The notes: generated by a model not told the origin, from the letters alone. A DNA stretch of 49,355 bases from an uncultured Sphingorhabdus sp. (GCA_905479715.1 CAJQNR010000086.1:1-49355), one strand, 5' to 3'; positions 1 to 9,764 are shown, numbered from the stretch's first letter. Numbers and translations are program-made.

Positions 1-82
1 GGCACAGAATTCCTCGACAATCACATAAAAGTTGCGCAAAGCAGCGGTTCCATGAAACTTGAGCAATGAATCGACCAAAATA

Positions 83-1261
83 ATGTCCGAAGAATTTTAC
101 CGCATCAAACGTCTGCCGCCTTATGTCTTCGCTGAAGTCAACGCGATGAAGGCGGAAGCGCGAGCGCGCGGTGAGGATATTATCGACCTCGGCATGGGCA
201 ATCCGGACGGCATGCCGGCAAAGCATGTGATCGACAAGCTCTGTGAAACAGCCAATGATCCGACCGCGCATCGCTATTCGGCGTCGAAGGGCATCAAGGG
301 GCTGCGGCTGGCGCAGGCGAAATATTACAAGCGTCGTTTTGACGTTGATCTGGATCCCGAGAGCGAGGTCATCGTGACACTCGGCTCCAAGGAGGGGCTG
401 GCGAATCTGGCACAGGCGATCACTGCTCCCGGCGATGTCGTGCTTGCGCCCAATCCGTCTTATCCGATCCATACCTTTGGTTTTATCATCGCAGGGGCCG
501 CAATCCGTTCGATTCCGGCCGCACCGGGACCGGATTTCTTCACCCGGCTGGAATATGCAATGAGCTATACCGTGCCGAAGCCATCGGTACTGGTGATGGG
601 CTATCCGAGCAACCCCACGGCTTATGTCGCCGATCTCGATTTCTACCAGAAGGTCGTTGATTTTGCGCGCGAGCACAAGCTCTGGGTTATCAGCGATCTC
701 GCTTATGCCGAGATTTATTTCGGTGATACGCCGACGCCCTCAATGCTCCAGATCAAGGGAGCGAAGGATTGCGTGGTTGAATTTACCAGCATGTCCAAAA
801 CATACTCGATGCCCGGCTGGCGCATGGGCTTTGCGGTCGGCAACCAGAAGCTTATCGGCGCGCTGACGCGGGTCAAATCCTATCTCGATTATGGTGCCTT
901 CACGCCGATTCAGGTGGCCGCAACGGCGGCGCTCAACGGCCCGCAGGACATCATTGCCGAAAATCGCGCGCTCTATAAGAAGCGCCGGGATATCATGGTC
1001 GAAAGCTTTGGCCGTGCCGGCTGGGACATTCCGGCACCCGAAGCGAGCATGTTTGCCTGGACCCCCATTCCGGAACAGTTCAAACATCTCGGTTCGATGG
1101 AATTCTCCAAACGCCTGATCGCAGAAGCTGGTGTGGCGGTGGCGCCCGGAACCGGCTTTGGTGACGAGGGTGAGGGCTACGTCCGGCTTGCGCTGGTCGA
1201 GAATGAGCAGCGCATCCGGCAGGCCGCACGCAATATCAAGAGGTTCCTGAGCAAGGGATGA
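83..1261 (+). CDS. PLP-dependent class I/II aminotransferase (AlaC / LL-DAP aminotransferase-like)
   Basis: 400-aa ORF; fold-type I PLP Lys context SMSKTYSMPGWRMGF; GMGNPDG and NPSYPIH motifs. ATG at 83 preferred over the TTG at 59. Confidence 0.9.
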   Translation: MSEEFYRIKRLPPYVFAEVNAMKAEARARGEDIIDLGMGNPDGMPAKHVIDKLCETANDPTAHRYSASKGIKGLRLAQAKYYKRRFDVDLDPESEVIVTLGSKEGLANLAQAITAPGDVVLAPNPSYPIHTFGFIIAGAAIRSIPAAPGPDFFTRLEYAMSYTVPKPSVLVMGYPSNPTAYVADLDFYQKVVDFAREHKLWVISDLAYAEIYFGDTPTPSMLQIKGAKDCVVEFTSMSKTYSMPGWRMGFAVGNQKLIGALTRVKSYLDYGAFTPIQVAATAALNGPQDIIAENRALYKKRRDIMVESFGRAGWDIPAPEASMFAWTPIPEQFKHLGSMEFSKRLIAEAGVAVAPGTGFGDEGEGYVRLALVENEQRIRQAARNIKRFLSKG

Positions 1262-1313
1262 TTGGCTTGCCGGGACCGAATGGTGTCGGGTCAGACGCCG
1301 TTCGGGGCAGGGC

Positions 1314-2855
1314 CTAACCCTTCCAGAGCACCCGATAAAGATCGAAGCGGCGGTCTTTCAGATTCTGCACGGCTCCGGATTGCCGACTGGTGAGCAGGCT
1401 TGTCATCGACAGGTCGGCCAGCGCGATGGTCTCGGTGTTGGGCGCTGTATCTGCTGCGACGCCGTCCCGCGCGAACGGGAAATCCGAGGGGGTCAGAATG
1501 GCGCTCTCGGCATAGTGAATGTCCATATTCTCGACATTTGGCAAATTGCCGACCACGCCGGACATCACGACATAACACTGGTTTTCCACCGCACGCGCCT
1601 GGCAGCAATAGCGCACCCGCAAATAGCCGCGCCGCTCGTCGGTGCAGAAGGGAACGAACAGGATCATCGCGCCCTGATCGACCAGATGGCGCGCCATTTC
1701 CGGGAACTCGCTGTCATAGCAGATCATGACCCCGATCGGCCCGCAATCGGTCGGAATCGCTTCCGCGCCATAGCCGCCCTTGATATTCCACCAGCGCACT
1801 TCGCTGGGCGTCGGGTGCAGCTTGTCCTGCGTGTAGATGGCGCCGTTGCGCAGGAAAACATAGGATATATTGCGAATATCGCCATTGTCCATGCGCGTCG
1901 GGTGGGAGCCGCCGATGATGTTAATATGATAGGAAACCGCCAGCTTCTCCATCACTTCCTTGAAGCGGTCTGTATATTCGGCGATCTTCTCGATCGCCTG
2001 CGCCGGATCCAGCTTCTCGCCCTCCAGAGACAGCAATTGCAGTGTGAACAATTCCGGGAAGGTCACGAAGTCCGCGCCATAATCGGCTGCGACATCGACA
2101 AAATATTCGACCTGCTCTTCAAATTCGGTCTGCGAGGCGATCTTGCGCATCTGGAACTGTACGGTCGCCACGCGCACCGACTGCGGCAGGCGATCGTGCG
2201 GCGTCTGAGTCACCAGCTTGGCTTCGGCCGCCAGCGGATTTTCCCAGAACATGTGCACCGCGTTGCCGCCAGACGGCTTGTCTGTCGGCATATAGTCTTT
2301 CAAAATCCCGAGCGGTACGAAGCCCTGATTGAGCTGGAAATTGATCACCGGATCGCGGAACTGCTTGTCGACCACGGCAGCGAGATAATCGGCCGGATCG
2401 GGATATTTGCGCTTGCGCCGGGCATAGCCGGGCAGCCGCCCGCCGAAGATGATCCCTTTCAGCCCGAGATGCTGACAGAGCTCGCGCCGGACCTTGTAGA
2501 AGCGCAGCCCGATGCGCAGTCGCCGGTAATCCGGATCGACACTGACTTCCATGCCATAGAGAATTTCGCCGTTCGGATCGTGCCGCGCAGCAAAGCCGCC
2601 GCCGGTGATTTCCGACCAGCTATGGGCGGCGCGGGCGGTTTTCTCCGAGATCTGGAAGGTCGCGCAATGGCCGACAATCTTGCCTTCATATTCCGCCACC
2701 AGCTGGCCATCGGCAAAATTGTTGATCTGACCACGCACTTCCTCGGCGGTATAGCCCTCACCCTTGCCATATACCTTGCGGGACAGGGCGGAGATTTTTC
2801 TGGCATCTTCCAGTTCCGCCATGCGGATGATGAGCTTTGGTTTTTCTGCGGTCAT
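1314..2855 (-). CDS. Bifunctional GNAT N-acetyltransferase / carbon-nitrogen hydrolase (nitrilase superfamily)
   Basis: N-terminal GNAT-like half; C-terminal half with nitrilase motifs TFPELF, KLHPTPSE and GVMICYDSEFPE. Confidence 0.88.
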   Translation of the reverse strand: MTAEKPKLIIRMAELEDARKISALSRKVYGKGEGYTAEEVRGQINNFADGQLVAEYEGKIVGHCATFQISEKTARAAHSWSEITGGGFAARHDPNGEILYGMEVSVDPDYRRLRIGLRFYKVRRELCQHLGLKGIIFGGRLPGYARRKRKYPDPADYLAAVVDKQFRDPVINFQLNQGFVPLGILKDYMPTDKPSGGNAVHMFWENPLAAEAKLVTQTPHDRLPQSVRVATVQFQMRKIASQTEFEEQVEYFVDVAADYGADFVTFPELFTLQLLSLEGEKLDPAQAIEKIAEYTDRFKEVMEKLAVSYHINIIGGSHPTRMDNGDIRNISYVFLRNGAIYTQDKLHPTPSEVRWWNIKGGYGAEAIPTDCGPIGVMICYDSEFPEMARHLVDQGAMILFVPFCTDERRGYLRVRYCCQARAVENQCYVVMSGVVGNLPNVENMDIHYAESAILTPSDFPFARDGVAADTAPNTETIALADLSMTSLLTSRQSGAVQNLKDRRFDLYRVLWKG

Positions 2856-2995
2856 CCGCGCCCATTAGCGGGCTTTTGAAGCGTGGGGAAGAAGTGTTGT
2901 GAAAGCGGGAGTGCGGCATAGCCCATTTGCCGGCTGATAACGGGATTGATCCGAAACGAAGCTGAGGAGGCATTTCTTGCCGCTATGGTGACAGG

Positions 2996-3015
2996 ACGGA
3001 ACCCTTCCGTTTTTT
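2996..3015 (+). terminator. Intrinsic-terminator-like hairpin in the leader of the YqcI/YcgG gene
   Basis: ACGGAA-CCC-TTCCGT followed by a T run, ending 17 nt before the ATG at 3032. Confidence 0.55.
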
Positions 3016-3031
3016 AAGCGTAAGGATCGGC

Positions 3032-3736
3032 ATGAACCATTCAAACCTGCTGGATACAGACTATAAAATCAACCGTCTGGAAGAGCTGCAAGACACTATT
3101 GGCGCGATGATTTCACAGCCGAAATTCCCCTGTGTCGGCGCGAAGTCAGCCTTGGCGCGCGACAATCTCAAAACCATAGTTGCTCACCGGCTCGACAGCA
3201 ATTGGGACGATCTGATGATCCATCGCGAACTGCTCGCCTGGGCCCGCGAATATCGCGCGTGCACAGAGGGTTTCCGCAGTCTGGCCGTGATATTCGACGA
3301 TCCGAAAAATTTGTCGGAAGCCGAATTTGAAAAACTGATGTGGGAGCGAATCCAGTCGATGGCTGACAAGGATGCCTGGCTGGGCCAATCCTATGACGAA
3401 CGGGTCAGCGCCAACCCTGATGATCCCCATTTTTCCTTGAGTTTTGGCGGTGAGGCCTTTTTTGTTATCGGTCTGCATCCCAACGCCTCGCGTCCCGCGC
3501 GTCGTTTTTCCCAACCGGCACTCATCTTCAATCTCCATGACCAGTTCGAACGGCTGCGGGAAGAGGGCCGTTATGAAAAGATGCGCGACACCATCCTCGA
3601 TCGCGACCGCAAGCTGGCCGGTGACATCAATCCCATGCTGGCAAAACATGGCGAGTCCAGCGAAGCCCGCCAATATAGCGGCCGAATGGTTGACGATGAC
3701 TGGCAATGTCCGTTTCAGGATCGGCGCTCAACATGA
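3032..3736 (+). CDS. YqcI/YcgG family protein (GntA-like heme-dependent N-hydroxylase family)
   Basis: Family signatures FPCVGAKSA near the N-terminus and a terminal CPF motif. Confidence 0.8.
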   Translation: MNHSNLLDTDYKINRLEELQDTIGAMISQPKFPCVGAKSALARDNLKTIVAHRLDSNWDDLMIHRELLAWAREYRACTEGFRSLAVIFDDPKNLSEAEFEKLMWERIQSMADKDAWLGQSYDERVSANPDDPHFSLSFGGEAFFVIGLHPNASRPARRFSQPALIFNLHDQFERLREEGRYEKMRDTILDRDRKLAGDINPMLAKHGESSEARQYSGRMVDDDWQCPFQDRRST

Positions 3737-4332
3737 GTGTGACGCGCATTTCACCGCGTTCCGGCGCAGCGTTCCGGCTCCTGAAAGGCCAGTTCCTCGA
3801 AGTGATCGATCCGGACGGCGGACAGGTCTCAGACCTGCTTGCCTATAATGCCGATGATGTCAGGGAAGTCCTGTCGAACGGTAGAACATTTGATTATGAG
3901 GAAACTATCAAGCTTGGCGAAGGCAACCGGCTTTGGTCGAACCGTTCGAATCCGATGCTCAGAATCGTTCACGACACGGTAGGTTCCCACGACTTTCTGC
4001 TCACCCCTTGCAGCGAAGATACGTTCAAGCATTTCTATCCCGATAAGCCGGTGCATCGTGGCTGTTTTGGCAATCTCGCAGAATCGCTGGCACCTTATGA
4101 TGTCGAGCCGGACGCCATCCCTTGTGCCTTTAATATCTTCATGAACGTTCCGGTAGATCAGGCGACGGGAAAGATGGAAGTACTGCCGCCGGTGAGCAAG
4201 GCCGGCGACGTCCTCCGGCTGCACGCCGAAATGGACCTTGTGATCGGACTGACAGCCTGTTCGGCATATGCGTCAAATGGCGGCAGTTTCAAACCAATCG
4301 ACTATAGGATCATGCCCAGTCTTTCGGATTGA
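3733..4332 (+). CDS. DUF1989 / urea carboxylase-associated family protein
   Basis: GQVSDLLAYN...; ATGA overlap with the preceding gene; YDVEPDAIPCAFNIFMNV is typical of the family. Confidence 0.82.
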   Translation: MSVTRISPRSGAAFRLLKGQFLEVIDPDGGQVSDLLAYNADDVREVLSNGRTFDYEETIKLGEGNRLWSNRSNPMLRIVHDTVGSHDFLLTPCSEDTFKHFYPDKPVHRGCFGNLAESLAPYDVEPDAIPCAFNIFMNVPVDQATGKMEVLPPVSKAGDVLRLHAEMDLVIGLTACSAYASNGGSFKPIDYRIMPSLSD

Positions 4333-4356
4333 CGAACGTGCGGGGGGCTTGTCCCC

Positions 4357-5382
4357 CTAGTCGACAAAACCTTTCTTCGTCCGGTTCGCGATCGCAACCA
4401 GCGAGAGCATCACAGGCACCTCGACCAGCACGCCGACCACCGTCGCCAATGCCGCGCCGCTGGACAGGCCGAACAGGCCGATAGCAACCGCGACTGCCAG
4501 TTCGAAGAAATTTGACGTCCCGATCAGCGCGCAGGGGGCCGCAATATTGTGCGGCACTTTCCATGCCCATGCCGCTGCATAAGCCACGGCGAATATGCCA
4601 TAGGACTGCAGGATGATCGGGATAGCGATCAGCAGGATCAGCACCGGTTGCGTCAATATCGTCTGCGCCTGAAAAGCAAACAACAGGACGACGGTCGCCA
4701 GCAGACCCATGATTGACGCCGGTTTCAGCCGCGCCGTGAATTGATCCACCGCCGCGACATCATTGTCATGGCTGGAAATGACAATCCGCCGGGTGATTGC
4801 GCCGGCAACCAATGGCACAACCACGTATAGCAATACCGACAGAAGCAGAGTCTGCCACGGAATGGCGATATCGGTCACGCCGAGCAGCAATGCGACGATC
4901 GGGGCAAAGGCGACGATCATGATCAGGTCGTTCACCGAGACTTGCACCAACGTATAGGCGGCATCGCCCTTGGTCATCTGCGACCAGACGAAAACCATTG
5001 CGGTGCAGGGGGCTGCGCCGAGCAGGATCAGGCCGGCGATATATTGCTGCGCATCCTCGCCGGATATGATTCCGCTGTAGATATAGTCGAAGAACAGCAC
5101 GGCAAGCGCCGCCATCGAGAAGGGCTTGATCAGCCAGTTGACGACAATGGTAATGATCAGCCCCTTGGGTTTGCTGCCGATATCTTTCAGGCTACCGAAA
5201 TCAACCGCGACCATCATCGGATAGATCATCGCCCAGATCAGAATAGCGACGACGAGATTGACCGAGGCATATTCGAAACCGGCGATCAGACTGAACAATC
5301 CGGGTGCGATATTGCCGAGCAGCAGGCCAGCCAATATCGCAAGGCCAACCCATAAGGAAAGCCAGCGTTCAAACAGTCCCAT
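4357..5382 (-). CDS. ACR3 family arsenite efflux transporter
   Basis: 341 aa, about 10 [28 protein letters not shown] and [14 protein letters not shown] are ACR3 hallmarks. Confidence 0.93.
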   Translation of the reverse strand: MGLFERWLSLWVGLAILAGLLLGNIAPGLFSLIAGFEYASVNLVVAILIWAMIYPMMVAVDFGSLKDIGSKPKGLIITIVVNWLIKPFSMAALAVLFFDYIYSGIISGEDAQQYIAGLILLGAAPCTAMVFVWSQMTKGDAAYTLVQVSVNDLIMIVAFAPIVALLLGVTDIAIPWQTLLLSVLLYVVVPLVAGAITRRIVISSHDNDVAAVDQFTARLKPASIMGLLATVVLLFAFQAQTILTQPVLILLIAIPIILQSYGIFAVAYAAAWAWKVPHNIAAPCALIGTSNFFELAVAVAIGLFGLSSGAALATVVGVLVEVPVMLSLVAIANRTKKGFVD

Positions 5383-5894
5383 TATATATTCCGTTCTTTG
5401 GCGGTTTCGTCTGCGCCAATCGCTGCCAGACGGGTCTTCAGGCTGAGTTCGTCCAGGGCATTGATCGGCAGGTTGAGCAACAGGCTGATCCGGTTGCGCA
5501 TATAGCGCAACGTGGTCAGAAATGCGTCGCGTTGCGCATCGCCTTCGACAGCGGCCGGATCTTCAATGCCCCAATGGGCGGTTAGGGGATGGCCCGGCCA
5601 TATCGGGCAGGTTTCGCCCGCAGCATTGTCGCAAACGGTTATGATGAAATCCATCTGCGGGGCGTCGGGCGCAGAAAATTCATCCCAGCTTTTTGAACGC
5701 AGGCCGTCGGTATCAAATTCCAGCTGATCCAGAATCTCAAGTGCCATGGGATGGACATCTCCCTTGGGGAAGCTGCCTGCGCTATAGGCACGGAAGCGAC
5801 CCGCACCATCGCGGTTGAGCAAGGCTTCTCCCAATATCGAGCGTGCCGAATTTCCCGTGCAGAGGAACAGCACGTTAAAAATCTTGTCGGTCAT
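5382..5894 (-). CDS. arsC: Arsenate reductase, low-molecular-weight phosphatase type
   Basis: [21 protein letters not shown]-loop; [11 protein letters not shown]; stop/start overlap with the ACR3 gene. Confidence 0.92.
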   Translation of the reverse strand: MTDKIFNVLFLCTGNSARSILGEALLNRDGAGRFRAYSAGSFPKGDVHPMALEILDQLEFDTDGLRSKSWDEFSAPDAPQMDFIITVCDNAAGETCPIWPGHPLTAHWGIEDPAAVEGDAQRDAFLTTLRYMRNRISLLLNLPINALDELSLKTRLAAIGADETAKERNI

Positions 5895-5898
5895 ATGA

Positions 5899-6381
5899 TT
5901 ATCCGCAACAGGAGGATGAAGCGGCGGTTTGCGGCTTCATTTCGGGCGTGCAGCAAGTGCCATCGGCCGCATTGCCGGAGGCGAGCTGGCCGAGATCGAC
6001 GCGATTGCCATAATCGGTGACTTCACCATTGGTCAGAAAGGCTTCCCAGGCCACGCCATCGGGATCCGCCGTCCAGTTTTTCTCCGACTGCGCGTAACAG
6101 CAGGTGGTCGCGCCTTCGTCAAATATCGCGCCGCCGGCCTGTTGAATCCGGCCATAAACCTCGGCCAGCTCTTCGGCATTTTCCGACTGGATACCGATAT
6201 GCTCGACCCCGCGATTTGCACCTTCGTGGCTCGACATGGCAAAATTGACGCGCGGGTCATCGAGCATCCATTTGGCATAATCCTCCTTCAGGACGGTTGG
6301 CTCCGCGCCGAACAGGCTGGTATAGAAAGCGACCGACTTGTCGATGCTTTCGACGGAGAGATGAATATGCATTCTTTTCAT
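5899..6381 (-). CDS. ArsI/CadI family metalloenzyme (VOC fold), likely C-As lyase type
   Basis: MKRMHIHLSVESIDKSVAFYTSLFGAEPTVLK; vicinal Cys in TTCCYAQSEKNW; Cys-rich tail SSSCCG; ATGA overlap with arsR. Confidence 0.85.
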   Translation of the reverse strand: MKRMHIHLSVESIDKSVAFYTSLFGAEPTVLKEDYAKWMLDDPRVNFAMSSHEGANRGVEHIGIQSENAEELAEVYGRIQQAGGAIFDEGATTCCYAQSEKNWTADPDGVAWEAFLTNGEVTDYGNRVDLGQLASGNAADGTCCTPEMKPQTAASSSCCG

Positions 6382-6707
6382 TTGCAGGCTCCTTGTGAGA
6401 CGAGAAGGTCCACCGCGCAGGCATTGCCGGCGCAGCAATTTTCGAGCAGATAGGCGACGAGTTGATTCATCGCCGCATAGTCGGCCCGGTAGATCAGGGT
6501 ACGGGATTGGCGCTCCTGACTGATCAGGCCGGAACGGGTCAGATGGGCGAGATGGAAGGATAGCGAACTGGGTGGGACTCCCAGTCTCTCGGCAATCGCG
6601 CCGGCGGCAAGTCCCTCTTTTCCGGCCTGCACCAGCAACCGGAATATCGACAGCCTATGCTCCTGTGCGAGCGACGCCAGAGCGTCTACCGCCTGTTCTG
6701 TTTCCAT
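6378..6707 (-). CDS. arsR: ArsR family metalloregulator
   Basis: Winged-HTH ArsR signature EHRLSIFRLLVQAGKEGLAAGAIAERLGVPPSSLSFHLAHLTRSGLI. Start could be 6707, 6734 or 6764. Confidence 0.88.
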   Translation of the reverse strand: METEQAVDALASLAQEHRLSIFRLLVQAGKEGLAAGAIAERLGVPPSSLSFHLAHLTRSGLISQERQSRTLIYRADYAAMNQLVAYLLENCCAGNACAVDLLVSQGACK

Positions 6708-6720
6708 GAACGACTCCATC

Positions 6721-6740
6721 ATTTCGATAGTCATGGAAAT
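6721..6740. promoter_or_regulatory. Putative ArsR operator dyad 1
   Basis: ATTTCgATAgtCATgGAAAT, imperfect dyad immediately upstream of the likely arsR start. Confidence 0.5.
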
Positions 6741-6768
6741 ATAAAAATAATATCTGGACGTCAACCAT

Positions 6769-6788
6769 ATTTCTATAATTATCGAAAC
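6769..6788. promoter_or_regulatory. Putative ArsR operator dyad 2
   Basis: ATTTCTATAATTATCGAAAC, near-perfect dyad (16/20 symmetric) sharing the ATTTC-N10-GAAA layout of dyad 1. Confidence 0.55.
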
Positions 6789-7017
6789 GTCGATAGGGCA
6801 TTGGTGCTGGGTGGCGTATCGATCTTTCCCGTTACGCGCGCAAATAATATCATATTTCGCTGTCCTACCGGGCAGCTTTTATGCCACGTTGGGGTATGAT
6901 GTTCACTGACCCGAAATATGCAATTCTGACCCCGCTGGTGCGGTTGATTGCGCCGTCGGGAATTTGAAATCATAACACTGTAAAGTTTGTAAAGTGCATT
7001 GGGGATGGTTCGCGCTT

Positions 7018-7707
7018 ATGATTGATTTGTATTTTGCTCCGACACCCAATGGCTGGAAAATATCGGTGATGCTCGAGGAGAGCGGGCTCGACTATAATAT
7101 CAAATGGGTGAACATCGGGGCAGGCGAACAGTTTGAACCGGAGTTTCTCGCGATCAGTCCGAACAACCGGATTCCCGCAATTGTCGATCATGATCCGGCC
7201 GATGGCGGCGAGCCGGTATCTATATTCGAGACCGGAGCGATCCTGCTTTATCTGGCGGACAAGGCGGAGGCCTTTCTGCCGCATGACCTGCGCGGGCAGA
7301 TTGCCGCGACGGAATGGCTGATGTGGCAGATGGGCGGGCTGGGGCCGATGATGGGCCAGCATGGTCATTTCAAACTCTACGCGCCGGATCGGATAGAATA
7401 TGCCACCGAACGCTATCGCAAGGAAGTGCTGCGGCTATTCGGCGTGTTGGACCGGCGGCTGGCGGGCCATGACTATCTCGCCGGTGAAGTTTACAGCATC
7501 GCCGACATGGCCTGCTTTCCCTGGGTGCAGACCTACAAGCGGCAGGAGATTGCCCTCGACGATTTTGCCCATGTAAAGCGCTGGTATGAAGTACTGAAAC
7601 AGCGCGAAGGTCTGCGCCGGGGCATGGCTGTCGGCCGCGACAAGATCAATCGCAACCCGCAGGACGATGCGCAGACGCGCAAGACATTGTTCGGGTTGAA
7701 GGAATAG
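7018..7707 (+). CDS. Glutathione S-transferase family protein (Ure2p/YghU-like)
   Basis: MIDLYFAPTPNGWKISVMLEESGLDY...; ISPNNRIPAIVD; SIFETGAILLYLADK; C-terminal AGEVYSIADMACFPW. Confidence 0.9.
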   Translation: MIDLYFAPTPNGWKISVMLEESGLDYNIKWVNIGAGEQFEPEFLAISPNNRIPAIVDHDPADGGEPVSIFETGAILLYLADKAEAFLPHDLRGQIAATEWLMWQMGGLGPMMGQHGHFKLYAPDRIEYATERYRKEVLRLFGVLDRRLAGHDYLAGEVYSIADMACFPWVQTYKRQEIALDDFAHVKRWYEVLKQREGLRRGMAVGRDKINRNPQDDAQTRKTLFGLKE

Positions 7708-7715
7708 GAAACAGC

Positions 7716-7736
7716 CCTTCTCTCCGTGAGAGAAGG
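7716..7736. repeat. Intergenic 9-bp perfect hairpin
   Basis: CCTTCTCTC-CGT-GAGAGAAGG between two co-directional genes. Confidence 0.7.
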
Positions 7737-7756
7737 ATTAGAATAAGGACCAAAAT

Positions 7757-8380
7757 ATGGCGGTAACAGTGGAATTCTTTTTTGATCTCTCGTCTCCGTG
7801 GACGTGCCTTGCCTTCCACAATATCCAGCCGATCATCAAAGAGAATGGCGCAGCTATTATCTGGAAACCGTTTCTCGTTGGTGGCGTGTTCAATGCAGTG
7901 AACCAGGACATCTACGCGGCGCGGGATAATCCCGACAATCGCAAATTCGTCCATAGTTTTCGTGTGCTCAAGGACTGGGCGAAGCTGGCCGGCCTACCGA
8001 TGAATTTTCCGAGCGAGCATCATCCGGTCAAGTCGGTCCATGCAATGCGTATATGTTGCGCACTGGAGGATGATCAGGCCGCGCTGCACAAATTCGCAAC
8101 CTCTGCGTTCAACGCTTATTATGGAGACCAGCGCAATCTTGATGATCCGGAAGTGTTGATTGCGATCGCCAACGAGCTTGGCATGGACGGTGCTGCCCTT
8201 GCGGCGCGAACGCAGGAGCAGGAAATCAAGGACCGGCTGCGCGCCAATACCGAAGAGGGCATCGCCCGCGGCGCTTTTGGGTCGCCAAGCATATTCGTGC
8301 CCTTTGGCGAAGAGGAACGGATGTATTTTGGCAATGACCAGTTGCCGCTTGTTAATTGGGCGATTAAACAGAGTTCATGA
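7757..8380 (+). CDS. 2-hydroxychromene-2-carboxylate isomerase (DsbA-like fold)
   Basis: VEFFFDLSSPWTCLAFHNIQPI..., GAFGSPSIFV, FGNDQLPLVNWAI. Confidence 0.92.
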   Translation: MAVTVEFFFDLSSPWTCLAFHNIQPIIKENGAAIIWKPFLVGGVFNAVNQDIYAARDNPDNRKFVHSFRVLKDWAKLAGLPMNFPSEHHPVKSVHAMRICCALEDDQAALHKFATSAFNAYYGDQRNLDDPEVLIAIANELGMDGAALAARTQEQEIKDRLRANTEEGIARGAFGSPSIFVPFGEEERMYFGNDQLPLVNWAIKQSS

Positions 8381-8414
8381 ATTCCCATCGAATCCAGTAA
8401 ACCGGAGCCTAGCC

Positions 8415-9239
8415 ATGTCAGAACGCGTCACGATTTCCGTCAAAGACCATATTGCCGATGTCCGGTTCAACCGCCCGGACAAAATGAACGCGCTCGATGC
8501 CGAGCAGATCGATGCGATTGTGGAAGCGGGCGAAAAGCTGGCGGAGATGGAGGGCATTCGTGCCATTGTTCTTTCGGGCGAAGGCAAGGCTTTTTGCGCT
8601 GGCCTCGACATGGGCAGTTTCGCTGCATCCGCCGCTGCCGCATCCGAACCGAGCAAGGACGGCGAGACGTCACCACTCGCCAACACCCTGGCGGAACGTA
8701 CCTTTGGCAACGCCAATAAATATCAGCATATCGTGTTGCTCTGGCGCAAGCTGAAAGCTCCGGTCATCGCTGCCGTTCACGGTCCCTGTATCGGTGGTGG
8801 CCTGCAATTTGCCAGTGCAGCGGACATTCGCGTGGTCGCTCCGGATGCGAAATTGTCGATCATGGAAATGCGCTGGGGGCTGATCCCCGATATGGGCAGC
8901 TTTACCACCTGGCGCAGTTTCGTTCGCGACGACATCCTGCGCGAGCTGACCTATACCAACCGCATATTCACCGGCGAGGAAGCAAAGGAACTTGGCTTTG
9001 CAACGCATGTCTCGGAAAGCCCCCATGCTAGGGCGATGGAAATCGCGCGTGAAATTGCCCGGAAGCATCCGCAGGCGGTGCAACTGGCAAAGCAACTGAT
9101 CAACAAGTTGCCCGACATGAACGAAGACGAAATCTTGATGATGGAATCGGTCGGTCAGGACAAGGTCAGCCGGACACCCAATCAGGTCGAAGCGGTGATG
9201 GCGTTCATGGAGAAGCGGACCGCGAATTTTACCGACTGA
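8415..9239 (+). CDS. Crotonase / enoyl-CoA hydratase family protein
   Basis: ADVRFNRPDKMNALDAEQ; AFCAGLDMGSF; AAVHGPCIGGGLQFASAADIR. Confidence 0.92.
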   Translation: MSERVTISVKDHIADVRFNRPDKMNALDAEQIDAIVEAGEKLAEMEGIRAIVLSGEGKAFCAGLDMGSFAASAAAASEPSKDGETSPLANTLAERTFGNANKYQHIVLLWRKLKAPVIAAVHGPCIGGGLQFASAADIRVVAPDAKLSIMEMRWGLIPDMGSFTTWRSFVRDDILRELTYTNRIFTGEEAKELGFATHVSESPHARAMEIAREIARKHPQAVQLAKQLINKLPDMNEDEILMMESVGQDKVSRTPNQVEAVMAFMEKRTANFTD

Positions 9240-9260
9240 AAAATGACGGTCGATATATAG

Positions 9261-9309
9261 CGTTCGTACTGAGCTCGTCGAAGGGGCTTGCCCAGGTCTA
9301 GTACGAACG
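9261..9309. repeat. REP-like intergenic inverted repeat (sphingomonad-type GTTCGTACTGAGCTCGTCGAAG element)
   Basis: cgttcgtact ... agtacgaacg termini (10-bp perfect inverted repeat) between convergent genes. Confidence 0.7.
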
Positions 9310-9329
9310 GCAGGGCTGAAGGGAAGGCT

Positions 9330-9764
9330 CTAACCGGTCGTCCGCATCTTCTCAAGTTCATCCACGACTTCCTGGCGCAGCGGCTTTCCTTCGCCGTCGG
9401 TACGGCAGACGATGACGGATTCGCAGGTGGCGATGCATTGGCCGTTCTGGAACATGGCCTGGGCGATGACATAGCTCGATGTTCCGACCTTGCTGACGCC
9501 CGAACTGATCTCGACGTCATCGGGATATTGCCCTTCGCCGAGATAGTTGATCGTCACCGCCGCGACCATGCTGCGTTCGTTCTTCGGTCGCTCTGCCCAG
9601 GGACGCAGGCTACGGTTCAGGCGAACCCGCGCATTCTCGAACATCGCCGCGAAGGCGACATTGTTGAGATGCCGGTTCGGGTCGATATCCTGAAACCGCG
9701 TCTGCATGGTGACCGATACGGGATAGTGGGCAGGCTTCAGCTGCCATGGTTCGGGGCGGGCCAT
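9330..9764 (-). CDS. Acyl-CoA thioesterase (4HBT hotdog family)
   Basis: TRFQDIDPNRHLNNVAFAAMFENARVRL hotdog thioesterase motif. Confidence 0.88.
   Translation of the reverse strand: MARPEPWQLKPAHYPVSVTMQTRFQDIDPNRHLNNVAFAAMFENARVRLNRSLRPWAERPKNERSMVAAVTINYLGEGQYPDDVEISSGVSKVGTSSYVIAQAMFQNGQCIATCESVIVCRTDGEGKPLRQEVVDELEKMRTTG

Noticed and set aside
1380-2879. 499-aa plus-strand ORF
   Set aside because: Antisense to the GNAT/nitrilase gene; no recognisable domain and biased composition typical of a shadow frame.
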